This document shows, in pieces, positions 26,120-34,798 of a stretch of DNA of 64,000 nucleotides. Source of the DNA: Bariatricus massiliensis (GTDB lineage Bacteria; Bacillota; Clostridia; Lachnospirales; Lachnospiraceae); assembly GCF_900086725.1 (NCBI RefSeq), contig NZ_LT574837.1, positions 285,703 to 349,702 of the forward strand, given 5' to 3'. How positions within the stretch are numbered: the stretch's first letter is position 1; each line of letters starts with the position of its first letter. The translations under genes and the position numbers were made by a program. The notes below the pieces were generated by a model, which saw only the letters and a list, made by a program, of their open reading frames with translations, did no database searches and was not told the origin of the DNA.

Positions 26120-26589
26120 GAGGCTGCCACGCCCCCTTCTAATGCTCGAAATCGGTATCTGTTCTTTCCGGATTTACGGCGCTCCATGAGCCTGCGGCTC
26201 TCTTCAATAACCTGTTTGCAGTAATATTCCCCCAGATGGCCAATATGTGCTTCCGATAAAGGAGCACAAATTAAGTCTGCCAGCCACTGATAAGCATCCT
26301 GTTTGCTCATCATCCCAGACTGGTGCAGCTGGTCAAAATAATGATGTGCTGTCCGCCTGAGGGTGCGAAGTTCATGATTGGCCAGGCTTCCCACTGGGAT
26401 ATTGGTTCCAGCATGGACTCGTACATAAGCGTCACATTCCGGATAACGGCTGCATACATAGAGCATTGTTTTTTTACTGTTATCATGATAAATCCCATCC
26501 GCACTCCGATAAATAACCGGACTGCCACAATAAGGGCAACGCATCGAACCTGCCTGAAATCCCTTTCTTTTCTTTTTTTGTTTTTTCAT
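26116..26589 (-). CDS. DUF3268 zinc-finger protein
   Basis: Protein of 157 aa. A basic start (MKKQKKKRKG) is followed by a zinc ribbon: CPYCGSPV, and CSRYPECDAYV, with AYVRVHAGTN following, matching DUF3268. The helical C-terminal half is rich in Arg and His. A nucleic-acid role is plausible but untested. ATG 26589 follows ACGGAGG. The frame is open upstream only through the leader hairpin. It is the first gene after a strong promoter and a structured leader, and is coupled to the sigma factor gene. Confidence 0.75.
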   Translation of the reverse strand: MKKQKKKRKGFQAGSMRCPYCGSPVIYRSADGIYHDNSKKTMLYVCSRYPECDAYVRVHAGTNIPVGSLANHELRTLRRTAHHYFDQLHQSGMMSKQDAYQWLADLICAPLSEAHIGHLGEYYCKQVIEESRRLMERRKSGKNRYRFRALEGGVAAS

Positions 26590-26607
26590 CGTCTTAACCT
26601 CCGTTTG

Positions 26608-26721
26608 GATAAAAGAAAAAGCCGGAAGGTCTGCAAAAAAGCATACAGAGCCAAAGCACTGGAATTTCAATGTCTCATCCAGCAAATTGACTCTGTAAGT
26701 ATTTAAGCAGCCTTCCGGCTT
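26608..26721 (-). terminator. Attenuator-like hairpin in the DUF3268 leader
   Basis: AAGCCGGAAGG (minus strand, 26711-26721) pairs with CCTTCCGGCTT (26619-26629) across about 80 bases. An inner TACAGAG/CTCTGTA stem is possible. TTTTTCTTTT follows directly. It ends 20-30 bases before the DUF3268 start, where a regulated terminator would be placed. Confidence 0.65.
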
Positions 26722-26733
26722 TAATATTCAAAT

Positions 26734-26854
26734 GACTTGCGTTGTTGTGGATCCGCTCAATGCGCAGAATCCGTAACGGTTCCCTGATTCCCCTGAATCA
26801 GGTCTGACGCTATACCACAAACGTACCGAGAGCCTGAACGCAAGTCCCTGCCAC
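26734..26854 (-). ncRNA. Structured leader RNA, likely the DUF3268 RNA motif
   Basis: About 120 nt of leader closed by a 10-bp stem, GACTTGCGTT / AACGCAAGTC (26837-26846 with 26734-26743). Inside it is a perfect 8-bp hairpin, CCTGATTC / GAATCAGG (26783-26802). It begins about 7 bases after a consensus promoter. A DUF3268 RNA motif has been described upstream of genes of this family; I match by position and gene context, not by a covariance model. Confidence 0.6.
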
Positions 26855-26860
26855 GGTTAT

Positions 26861-26889
26861 AGTATAGCAAATTAAAATCCGCATGTCAA
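26861..26889 (-). promoter_or_regulatory. Strong promoter of the DUF3268-sigma-peptidase operon
   Basis: Minus strand TTGACA (26884-26889), 17-bp spacer, TATACT (26861-26866), about 270 bases before the first start codon. Confidence 0.8.
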
Positions 26890-26890
26890 G

Positions 26891-26940
26891 CCTTATAGGA
26901 ATATTTATTTTAAGTTTTTATATAAATTATTCCTATAAGG
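26891..26940. promoter_or_regulatory. 13-bp perfect inverted repeat abutting the -35
   Basis: CCTTATAGGAATA (26891-26903) / TATTCCTATAAGG (26928-26940) with an AT-rich 24-base centre, 1 base from the -35 of the DUF3268 promoter and 31 bases after the preceding gene's stop. It may be an operator, or a terminator for that gene; no U-tract follows the stem. Confidence 0.5.
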
Positions 26941-26971
26941 GTTTCTCGTGTGTTCCGAAATCAGTCTGAGA

Positions 26972-27520
26972 CTAATCCTCTTCATATTCATCCTCGTACT
27001 CAACATCGCTTTCTCTGCGTTTTTTCATCACCTGCATGACGACTAAACTGCCGACAGCCAAAACCATGCCGCCTGCAAATAGTACAAGATGAAGTACCGG
27101 GATGCCTGCAACTGTGCCCTTTGAATCTTGCCCGCTATTTGAACCATTGCTTTTCTGGTTCTCACTGCTCTCATTTTGCATCTCCTCTGTTGTGGCAGGG
27201 ACTTGCGTTGCTTGTGGAGCAGATACAGAGGAATTCATACAGGTCAGCACATAGGCATTGCTGCCACCCAGTTCCATTCTCAGGACACCGTCTTCGCCAA
27301 CTGCTATGGTTCCAGGGTACATCCCGGAATCCGTTTTCAGCTGAAATTCTACTCCAGCCCAGTCTGCACCGAGCTGAATTTCCAGTTTCTCAGGTTCTAT
27401 GACCTGCATTTCCGTTCCATCCGTTCCCTGCGGCTCCGCATAGATCGGTGTGGCCGGAATGCAGAGGATACAGATGAGAGAAAGGACTGTCAGAATTCCT
27501 TTTAACAAATTTACTTTCAT
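26972..27520 (-). CDS. Secreted, membrane-anchored protein of the element
   Basis: Protein of 182 aa: signal peptide (about 1-28, ending IYAEP), a beta-type extracytoplasmic domain (about 35-95), a Ser/Asn/Gln-rich linker, one membrane segment (about 142-165) and a charged tail ending YEDEYEED. Similar small proteins follow the surface-protein genes of clostridial conjugative elements. Function unknown. ATG 27520 has AGGAGG 8 bases upstream. Confidence 0.65.
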   Translation of the reverse strand: MKVNLLKGILTVLSLICILCIPATPIYAEPQGTDGTEMQVIEPEKLEIQLGADWAGVEFQLKTDSGMYPGTIAVGEDGVLRMELGGSNAYVLTCMNSSVSAPQATQVPATTEEMQNESSENQKSNGSNSGQDSKGTVAGIPVLHLVLFAGGMVLAVGSLVVMQVMKKRRESDVEYEDEYEED

Positions 27521-27534
27521 GGTCATTTCCTCCT

Positions 27535-27562
27535 AAAAAAGGCTGCCCCTTTAAGGACAGCC
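27535..27562 (-). terminator. Terminator touching the next ribosome site
   Basis: Minus strand GGCTGTCC TTAAAG GGGCAGCC (one G-U pair), then TTTTTT directly followed by AGGAGG of the downstream gene. Confidence 0.7.
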
Positions 27563-27582
27563 CATAATAATCATATGAATTT

Positions 27583-28716
27583 TTAAGTGTCTTTTCGTAA
27601 AATATCCAGATATTCCTGATAAGCAAATACCCTGTTTCTGCTTGCGTTGTTGGTCTGCATTAAGATTCCCTCTTTCACAAACCTGCCCACTGCTGCGGAT
27701 ACTGTGCTAAAAGAGAGTCCTAATTCATCCGCTGTCTTCCTAATATCAATAATCGGGTTTTGCTCCAGATAGGAAAACAGTTTTTCTGCTGTCTGCGCTG
27801 CACGCCCCATCTGCTTAACAACCGCCTCGTTACGGTCATGCAGAGCGGAGAGCTTATGGATTGCCTCCGTTGCATCCTCAGCAGATTCTTTCACTGCCTG
27901 CAGGAAAAACCTGACCCACTGCTCATAATTATCCTTGTTTCTGACTTCACTCATACGGTCATAATATTCGATACGGTTTTTCTTCAGAAAATAGGAAATA
28001 TACAGAGCTGGTGTTTTCAGGGCTTTTTTCTCAATTAAAAACAAAGTAATTAGAAGTCTCCCTACACGGCCGTTTCCATCTAAAAACGGATGGATCGTTT
28101 CAAACTGATAATGAAGAAGAGCCGCTTGGATTAGGATATCCAGCGTATCATCCGAATGGATGTACTTTTCCAAATCCGACATTGCTTTTTGCATGTCTTC
28201 TGGGCGCGGCGGAATATATCTCGCATTTTTCAGCGTGCTTCCTGCAGCTCCGATCCAGTTCTGAGAGATCCGGAATTCGCCCGGACTCTTTTCCTGGCCT
28301 CTGACTCCCTCCATCAAAACAGCATGGGTCTCTTTAATCAGCCGATTACAAAGCGGCAGAGTTTCTAACCGATTCAGTGCAAATTCAGTAGCCTTGATAT
28401 AATTGATGACATCCGACACATTCTGGTTTGCATTCTGTTCAACGAGTGGATCCAGCACATCCTCCAGTGTAGCCTGTGTGCCCTCGATCTGGGAGGACAA
28501 TAACGCTTCCTTACGCACATACATGGAGATAAAAAGGCTCATATTGGGAATGTTAGCAGAAAGAGTGTCCAGTGTAGCCAGTGCTTTTGTCGCCCCAATT
28601 AAAGCAGTAATCATATCCGCATCCATCTCCAATAACGGCGGAAGTGGTGCTGGACAAAAAGATTTGTATTCTGCCTCTCCGCTTAAATTCTTGACATATT
28701 CTCCCGCTCTTCCCAT
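27583..28716 (-). CDS. Fic family protein with C-terminal winged helix
   Basis: Fic protein of 377 aa. The catalytic motif HPFLDGNGRVGR begins at His209. The N-terminal inhibitory motif SSQIEG (74-79) identifies a class II enzyme whose AMP-transfer is self-inhibited. The C-terminal 65 residues form an HTH (IDIRKTADELGLSFSTVSAA), likely DNA-binding. Fic enzymes add AMP or other groups to proteins. ATG 28716 follows GGAGGTG. The promoter carries a 10-bp inverted repeat around its -10, so self-repression by the winged helix is likely. Confidence 0.88.
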   Translation of the reverse strand: MGRAGEYVKNLSGEAEYKSFCPAPLPPLLEMDADMITALIGATKALATLDTLSANIPNMSLFISMYVRKEALLSSQIEGTQATLEDVLDPLVEQNANQNVSDVINYIKATEFALNRLETLPLCNRLIKETHAVLMEGVRGQEKSPGEFRISQNWIGAAGSTLKNARYIPPRPEDMQKAMSDLEKYIHSDDTLDILIQAALLHYQFETIHPFLDGNGRVGRLLITLFLIEKKALKTPALYISYFLKKNRIEYYDRMSEVRNKDNYEQWVRFFLQAVKESAEDATEAIHKLSALHDRNEAVVKQMGRAAQTAEKLFSYLEQNPIIDIRKTADELGLSFSTVSAAVGRFVKEGILMQTNNASRNRVFAYQEYLDILRKDT

Positions 28717-28733
28717 AAAAGACACCTCCAAGT

Positions 28734-28777
28734 CAAAATAACACTCTTATTATACCTCTGTTATTTTGATTTGTCAA
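28734..28777 (-). promoter_or_regulatory. Consensus promoter and palindromic operator of the Fic gene
   Basis: TTGACA (28772-28777), 17-bp spacer, TATAAT (28749-28754) on the minus strand. CAAAATAACA (28734-28743) and TGTTATTTTG (28759-28768) form a perfect inverted repeat flanking the -10. The rest of the gap to 28938 is AT-rich, with no gene. Confidence 0.8.
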
Positions 28778-28938
28778 CTTAACTCAAAATAGAGTTTTCA
28801 TTTATTATTATTTACGTTTTTAAGTCATAATATTCGTCCTCCAAAACTTTTTTTATTTTGATTTCATATCAACATAAAGGTCTAAATTGAGAACCGGGCA
28901 GAGAATCTCTGCCCAGTTCCTTTCTGATTTACAGATTC

Positions 28939-31900
28939 TTACTTCGTATCTTTCTTCTTGCGTTTTTTGGCCCAGAAGATGCTTGTGCCAAGTCCAGCGG
29001 CGCTGGCAGCAATTAAGCCAACCCACATCCACGGATTGAAGTCATCGCCTGTCTTTGGTACATCCACCGTAACTTTATCGTTATGAACATTGACCGTCAA
29101 GGTTTCATCCTTCACCAACTCTACTGTTACCGGATCCGGACGCTTGTAGCCTGCGCTAACACTGTCTTCCACCTCGGTCACGGTATACTTGCCCACATGC
29201 AGGTTCTCAATGAAGATCTCACCGTTTGCATCAGTCTGGAATGTCTTGTCATAATTATCACCGACGATGCGGAAACTGAAGCCTTCCACTTTTCTATCAG
29301 AAGAAGTCTTGACAATCTTTAAGTTACCTCTGAACGCCTGATTATAGAAGCCCTTACCGGCCTCATTCTCAACCTCATAGGTCTTCCCGTCGGTATCAAT
29401 CATGATATAATAGGTATTTTCGTCCAAATAGAAACCATCCGGAGCTGTCTTCTCTTTGATGAGCACCCCGCCGTACAAGAGATCTTTCATCTCATACTGG
29501 CCGGGTTCTGTCTCTTCCATTACGCCAAGCAGCTCATCCTCTTTATCAAACTCTTTGTTGCCGTTGGTATCACGATATACTTCAAATACTGCACCACTGA
29601 GCTTGTTTTCCGGATAATCCTTGTCAAACTTAGTCAGGTGCAGGTTGCCGCGGATAAATTCATTGGTGATTTCCACTTCAATTACCTGCGCATCTTCGTT
29701 GACTACGACCGGGAACTGCTCTGTGCAAAGCACGAAACCTTCCGGTTGCTCAATCTCCCTGATGATCCATTTTCCGAATGGGATATCGTTGAAGGAGAAG
29801 GTTCCATCCTCCGCAGAAGTTGTTGCAACGATTGCATTTTCTTCCGTAAACTCTGTAACAGAAGGTGCAAACAGACCAATCTTGGCACCGCCCAGTGTGT
29901 CTCCGTTTTCATCGACTTTCTTGCCAGATACCGAACCATAGATCAGCTCATTGACAATGGCTTCACCATCGTTGGCTTTCACCGTAACAAAAGCCTCCTC
30001 CTGACTGCCGTAGGAGAATGTGACCGGATACTTCTCATCACTCAAAATGTAATGGGCATCGGTGCTATGTTCTTTCAGGTAATAGCTTCCAAAGGGAAGG
30101 TCTGTTTTGACCACGCCGACTCCGTCTGCATCAATGCTTACAACCTCTATGAGACCGTCTGCCGGTATGACAGCGCCATCTGCTGCAGTAATGTCCTCTG
30201 CTGCATATAGGCCAAATGTGATATTGGCAAGTTCATTGTTATTGCCGATGCCAAAGACTTCGTTCACCTCAAGCATTTTCTCCAGACTCATCTGGACTTT
30301 CTGGCGTTCATTGTAGAATCCCGAAGAAACTTCTGTCACAACAATCTCTTGTCCGGCATATACAAGCTCTACCTGCTTGCTTTCCTGATTGAGTACCATT
30401 CCGAAAGGCGCCTGGATCTCACGAATCTCATATTTCCCCAGATAAAGCTCCTTGCTGGATGCAATTCCGTTTGCGGCGGTCGTAATGGTATCGACCACAT
30501 CGCCTTTTGCTGCTCTGAGCGTTCCGTCTGGAGTATAGATATCCTCTGCAGCACGGATTTCATAGGTTGCGCCCTCAAGCCCGCGGATTTCATAGACTGG
30601 CTGGTACATGACCTCTGCACCGTCTTTGTCCACGCCGTCCATTTCCGTAACGGTGGCAAAGACCTCGCCGGTCTTCGTGATATGGATGATGCCCTTCTGA
30701 GGCATATTATGCTTTTCTACCACGACCACATCCTGTGTGCCGTCTACCGTGAAAGGCACCGGCTCACTGTCCAGCACATAACCAAAACAGGTTTCTTTTT
30801 CAATCAGCTCATACTGGCCGTAGGAAAGCTCGCAAGGAAGCATCAGCCAGCCTTCGTCATTGGTGAAAAATGTGTCGATGGTAACAGGTGTCGGATAATA
30901 CACTGTCTGAGAGATGATTTCTCCTGTTGACAGATCGCGTACCTGGAAACCGACTCCCGCTGCTGGAATAATCTTTCCAGTTTCTGCATCATGCTTCTCC
31001 ACGCGGATAAAGCTGGACTGAGTCAGGTTGTTCAGGATATAGGAATACGTCTGCTCATTGGAACGGATAAAGACAGTGAAATCTGGTATGAATGCCTGTC
31101 CCTCCATGCCTTCGGTCTGATGAACAATATATCGACCATACGGCAGATCTTTAGAAATGGCAAATCCATCCGCATCGGTAATCAACTCATCTCGTTCCGC
31201 TTCGCGGGCATTTTCAAAACTGCCTGCGCTGGCAAGGTAAATCTGGAACTTGGCGTCTTTCTCCGGCTGTTCGATTATACCTTCATGCCCGGAAGCTTCG
31301 ATTTCGTCCATGGGTATCGGATCCGGCTCATAAGGATTCGTTTCCGCTTCCGTCTCCGGGGCAGCATTTTCTTCTGTACCAGATTCTTCTGTTTCCAGGA
31401 CCTCTTCATCGCTAACTTCAGGTTCTGCGTTTTCTGTATCAGTCTGGACATTGTCGCCGTTTACAGCTTCCTCAGTCTGGACATCATTGCTGTCTACGGT
31501 TTCTTCAGGCTGGTCGTTCCCGCTTACAGCCGCAAGCATTACCATATCCGCTTCCTGTTCTCTCGCTGCAGGTGTACTTTCCGAATCATCCAGTTCCGCA
31601 TCAATGTGCTTAATCAAACGAATACGTCCCATGATAACCTGTTCGGTAACATCCATCGGAATCTGGTTCAGTTCAACTGTAAAATTGCCAGGCTCTGCCG
31701 GAATCGGATAAATGGTTTCATCCAAAAGGTATCCCGGGGAAGGACTGATTTCACGAAGCGTCCAGTTGGAATTACAGATGAAATAATCACTGATAAAAGA
31801 TCCATCGGCATCCGTTGTGTAAGAAGCGATTAACTCATCACCCTGATACAGACCGTACACTGCCCCTGCCAGACTGGCATCGCCCTGAGCATAGCCGGTT

Positions 31901-33462
31901 ACGCGGTCCGTTTTAACCACTTCAACACGGAATTTCTTCAGGATATTCTCGAAGTTTCTCTTTGTTACCTGTTTCCACTGTATCGGCGCTGTCTGATCGT
32001 CCGGTATGACGTAACGGATTGCCGTATCGACCTCTTCGACAGTATAAGGCTCATTTCCGCTAATCAAGACATTCTCAAACTTCGCTACGCCGGAAGCATC
32101 TGTAATGGCATACTCATCAACAGGTAACCCCGCAAGGGAAGTACCATACAAATGGAATGTAACGCCTTCCACATAATTGTCTTCTGAAGATTTAATAACC
32201 TCCAAAGAGCCACGTTTAAGCTTATTGTTGAATGTTACAGTTGATGTCTGGCCGCTGGCAATGGTAACTTTCTGGGTATCCTGCGGCAGATAGCGGTCTA
32301 TCGACTGTTCCGTTACCGTATAAGTTCCAGGCATCAGCTGAATATCCACTGTGCCGTCTTTCTTTGTGGTTACAGTCTTATCTACGCCATTACCAGAAAT
32401 ATGGAAACTGATTCCGGATACCACACCGTCTTCTGATGTTTTGCGAATGCGTCCGGTACCATACGTCTCCGTATCAATCTTGAGATAGAACACCACCGGA
32501 TCCTCAGCTCCACACATCATCGTCTGAAAACCGACACGCCCCCAGATCAACATATCGTTTTTCACACCAGGAACACTCTTCTGCACACTGATAGATACCG
32601 GGCTGGTAATCATTTTACTGCTGGTAAAAGTATATTTGTTTCCAGAGCGGCTTACCGTAATCCCATTACTGCTGCTGAATTTCAGATCTGCCATCGTATT
32701 GTTGGTATCTGTGAGAGTAAGGGAGTATTTCTTGGTTGCCGGGTCATACTTTAACGTATGTACCTGCGCTGAACTGCTTTTGTTAGAAGCAAAGCTCGGA
32801 ATGGTCGTATGCTGCGACATCTGACCTAAAATCCAGTTATAACACTGCTCCGCCGGACGGCCCTGGATGGTACGCAGGTAGTTATCCGCACGAATACCTG
32901 CCGGGTTTGTATGCAGATCCTGCGGACTGGTTCTGAGTTGCTGCTGATACTCCCACAGAAGAATCTGTGTAGCCACCGCATAGTCATCCTCATTAGCGCC
33001 TGATACAGGGGAGCTTTTTCCCGGCTGCCAGCCATACACACTGGTCAGCATAATGCCATACTGGGCACTGTAGGGGAGATTCTGAAAATAAGCGCTGTTC
33101 TTTCCGCTCTGGGATCTATATCCGTTATCGGATGTACCGTAACTGATGCCAGACTCAATACAATACACAAAACGGCTCTCCGAACCATTGGAAATCATGT
33201 ATTTCTTTCTGGCATTTCCGGCAGAGATTGTTTGCACGGAAGTATTACCGTCACTGTCATACACCAAAAAGCTGTATGAGCTTGCGGAATAGTAGTAGTT
33301 TCCGTCTGCACTGACATAATAATCGCCATAAAAGGATGACACCGTCTGTCCTTCTGATGGTGTAAAAGCAAAAACCGTCGTCGGTATTAAACCGATGACG
33401 GTCAGGAGACTTAATAATGCGGCAAGCAGGCGCCTGCCGCTTTCTTTGATTATCTTCTTCAT
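28939..33462 (-). CDS. Large thioester / Cna-B repeat cell-wall adhesin
   Basis: Surface protein of 1507 aa. It has a signal peptide (1-33) and an N-terminal thioester domain with Cys101 (FVYCIESG) and Gln166 (ATQILLWE), the pair expected to form an internal Cys-Gln bond that can attach covalently to host amines. At least ten SpaA/Cna-B modules follow, each with the EI/TVxE-type strand, interrupted by an acidic linker (about 620-720). The C-terminus has VPKTGD (1468-1473), a hydrophobic segment and KKRKKKDTK: a sortase signal with Val instead of Leu. No sortase gene is in the window. As cargo of the element it may promote mating-pair contact or host attachment. Confidence 0.9.
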   Translation of the reverse strand: MKKIIKESGRRLLAALLSLLTVIGLIPTTVFAFTPSEGQTVSSFYGDYYVSADGNYYYSASSYSFLVYDSDGNTSVQTISAGNARKKYMISNGSESRFVYCIESGISYGTSDNGYRSQSGKNSAYFQNLPYSAQYGIMLTSVYGWQPGKSSPVSGANEDDYAVATQILLWEYQQQLRTSPQDLHTNPAGIRADNYLRTIQGRPAEQCYNWILGQMSQHTTIPSFASNKSSSAQVHTLKYDPATKKYSLTLTDTNNTMADLKFSSSNGITVSRSGNKYTFTSSKMITSPVSISVQKSVPGVKNDMLIWGRVGFQTMMCGAEDPVVFYLKIDTETYGTGRIRKTSEDGVVSGISFHISGNGVDKTVTTKKDGTVDIQLMPGTYTVTEQSIDRYLPQDTQKVTIASGQTSTVTFNNKLKRGSLEVIKSSEDNYVEGVTFHLYGTSLAGLPVDEYAITDASGVAKFENVLISGNEPYTVEEVDTAIRYVIPDDQTAPIQWKQVTKRNFENILKKFRVEVVKTDRVTGYAQGDASLAGAVYGLYQGDELIASYTTDADGSFISDYFICNSNWTLREISPSPGYLLDETIYPIPAEPGNFTVELNQIPMDVTEQVIMGRIRLIKHIDAELDDSESTPAAREQEADMVMLAAVSGNDQPEETVDSNDVQTEEAVNGDNVQTDTENAEPEVSDEEVLETEESGTEENAAPETEAETNPYEPDPIPMDEIEASGHEGIIEQPEKDAKFQIYLASAGSFENAREAERDELITDADGFAISKDLPYGRYIVHQTEGMEGQAFIPDFTVFIRSNEQTYSYILNNLTQSSFIRVEKHDAETGKIIPAAGVGFQVRDLSTGEIISQTVYYPTPVTIDTFFTNDEGWLMLPCELSYGQYELIEKETCFGYVLDSEPVPFTVDGTQDVVVVEKHNMPQKGIIHITKTGEVFATVTEMDGVDKDGAEVMYQPVYEIRGLEGATYEIRAAEDIYTPDGTLRAAKGDVVDTITTAANGIASSKELYLGKYEIREIQAPFGMVLNQESKQVELVYAGQEIVVTEVSSGFYNERQKVQMSLEKMLEVNEVFGIGNNNELANITFGLYAAEDITAADGAVIPADGLIEVVSIDADGVGVVKTDLPFGSYYLKEHSTDAHYILSDEKYPVTFSYGSQEEAFVTVKANDGEAIVNELIYGSVSGKKVDENGDTLGGAKIGLFAPSVTEFTEENAIVATTSAEDGTFSFNDIPFGKWIIREIEQPEGFVLCTEQFPVVVNEDAQVIEVEITNEFIRGNLHLTKFDKDYPENKLSGAVFEVYRDTNGNKEFDKEDELLGVMEETEPGQYEMKDLLYGGVLIKEKTAPDGFYLDENTYYIMIDTDGKTYEVENEAGKGFYNQAFRGNLKIVKTSSDRKVEGFSFRIVGDNYDKTFQTDANGEIFIENLHVGKYTVTEVEDSVSAGYKRPDPVTVELVKDETLTVNVHNDKVTVDVPKTGDDFNPWMWVGLIAASAAGLGTSIFWAKKRKKKDTK

Positions 33463-33491
33463 TAAGGTTTACCTTCCTTTCGATTTTGGGC

Positions 33492-33519
33492 ATAAAAAAA
33501 GATCCCCGTATCATACAGG
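33492..33519 (-). terminator. Terminator upstream of the adhesin gene
   Basis: Minus strand TCCCTGTA TGA TACGGGGA (one G-U pair), then TCTTTTTTTATGCCC, with the adhesin's AAGGAAGG 20 bases later. Confidence 0.65.
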
Positions 33520-33534
33520 GAGCCAGGCTTATGT

Positions 33535-34281
33535 TTAGTATAGAAAATAAAATGTATAGCTTCCTCCTCCGTTATCCCGTACATAAATGGTAAAACAGGT
33601 AATCTGCGTACTTCCATAGGAAGCAATTGTAGACGGCATAGAGGTTACATAATTTTGAAGCGCCCGTTTCAGGTTATTTCCTTGAAAGGATTCGGACGCT
33701 GTTACCGGAGAGGCCCAAGAACAGGTATCCGGCGTACAGGGAGTCCCGTCATCATCCGTAATGTGTGTCAGACCCATGGACTGCCCAAGTGCAATGAGCT
33801 CTGAGCGTATGGCTTCCACATCAAACGCATAATCATAGATGGTTTTCGGAGACTCCGGTTCGGCGGCAGGTGCAGAAGTCTCTTCTTGCTTCGGCTCTGC
33901 CGGAGGTTCTGTGGGTTTGGTCTGTTCCGGTTGATTTGGTTCCGGCTCTGGCTGCGCATTGTCTGCAGCAGTTTGCCTTGCCTCAGGAACATTTTCCTCT
34001 GCCCGATTCTGTGACTCTTTCCCAGACTCAGATTTTTTATCTGTTTCATGAACCGGATCCGGAAGCGATGTCTCCTCTTTCGGCTCACTCTGAGAGACTG
34101 GCTTTGATTCTTCTTTTGAAGCAGCTTTCTTCAGATTCTCATCTTCAGGTTCTTTTTCTGTATGAGACTGAGCGGTATGTTTGTTTTCCTGCCCATGGTC
34201 AACCACAGTGCTCACATCCTTAGAACAGGCTGTAAATGACAGAAGCATTGCCAGTATCACGAATAAAGCGTATTTTTTCAT
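33535..34281 (-). CDS. Element-encoded lipoprotein with Pro/Glu-rich spacer
   Basis: Protein of 248 aa. Lipobox FTAC gives lipidated Cys19. A long low-complexity spacer rich in Glu, Pro, Lys and Ser (about 25-145) leads to a small C-terminal domain (about 150-248) containing CTPDTC and Tyr/Gly-rich strands. It likely stands out from the membrane through the wall. Function unknown; it is adjacent to the adhesin gene and may help assemble the mating surface. Confidence 0.75.
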   Translation of the reverse strand: MKKYALFVILAMLLSFTACSKDVSTVVDHGQENKHTAQSHTEKEPEDENLKKAASKEESKPVSQSEPKEETSLPDPVHETDKKSESGKESQNRAEENVPEARQTAADNAQPEPEPNQPEQTKPTEPPAEPKQEETSAPAAEPESPKTIYDYAFDVEAIRSELIALGQSMGLTHITDDDGTPCTPDTCSWASPVTASESFQGNNLKRALQNYVTSMPSTIASYGSTQITCFTIYVRDNGGGSYTFYFLY

Positions 34282-34348
34282 GATGCATTCCTCCTTTGAT
34301 CGCTTTCATTTACATTACACGACTGAGTATGGAGAAATACAACACATC

Positions 34349-34762
34349 TTAACCTGCAAGCTTATAGAACCCACGGTCCGCCTCATCAACGCACCGGTCA
34401 AGTATCTCAAAAAAACGCGGCGCATCCAGTTCTGCATCAAGCCACTGAGTTGCACGGTAAGAATAGCAGCCGACCTCATCATTGATGGCATGGCTGCCGA
34501 GAATACTGTGCAGATTCAGTTCGTTTGTCATCTGTCTCTGTCTGGCGGTGCTCGGCTTTTCAAGTGCCTTGGCCAGGCAGAATACCAAAAGTGGATGAAG
34601 CTCGGAAAACGAAATCTGCAGATAATAATCCCGGTATCCTGCCATCAGGGATATTTCGTCCTGACTTTCGATTTCCAGTTCAGACAGGATCATCTTTCGG
34701 GTATGCTCGGCAATCTTTTTGCGCTTCTTCTGCTCAGCCTGGCTGAGATCACAATGGTTCAT
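34349..34762 (-). CDS. Conserved element protein, unknown
   Basis: Protein of 137 aa, starting MNHCDLSQAEQKKRKK at ATG 34762 behind AAAGGAGG. A basic helical N-terminus is followed by a compact alpha/beta domain. No catalytic motif, signal or membrane segment is seen. It lies between the S1-domain gene and the lipoprotein gene. Confidence 0.6.
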   Translation of the reverse strand: MNHCDLSQAEQKKRKKIAEHTRKMILSELEIESQDEISLMAGYRDYYLQISFSELHPLLVFCLAKALEKPSTARQRQMTNELNLHSILGSHAINDEVGCYSYRATQWLDAELDAPRFFEILDRCVDEADRGFYKLAG

Positions 34763-34798
34763 GGATTTCCTCCTTTCTCTCAGATTGAGTTTCATATA

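Noticed and set aside
30991..31833. Long plus-strand open frame opposite the adhesin gene
   Set aside because: Antisense to a clearly coding Cna-B gene; low-complexity translation, no ribosome site, no family features.
34488..34746. Plus-strand ORFs within conjugation genes as nested genes
   Set aside because: No start signals and no codon or motif support.
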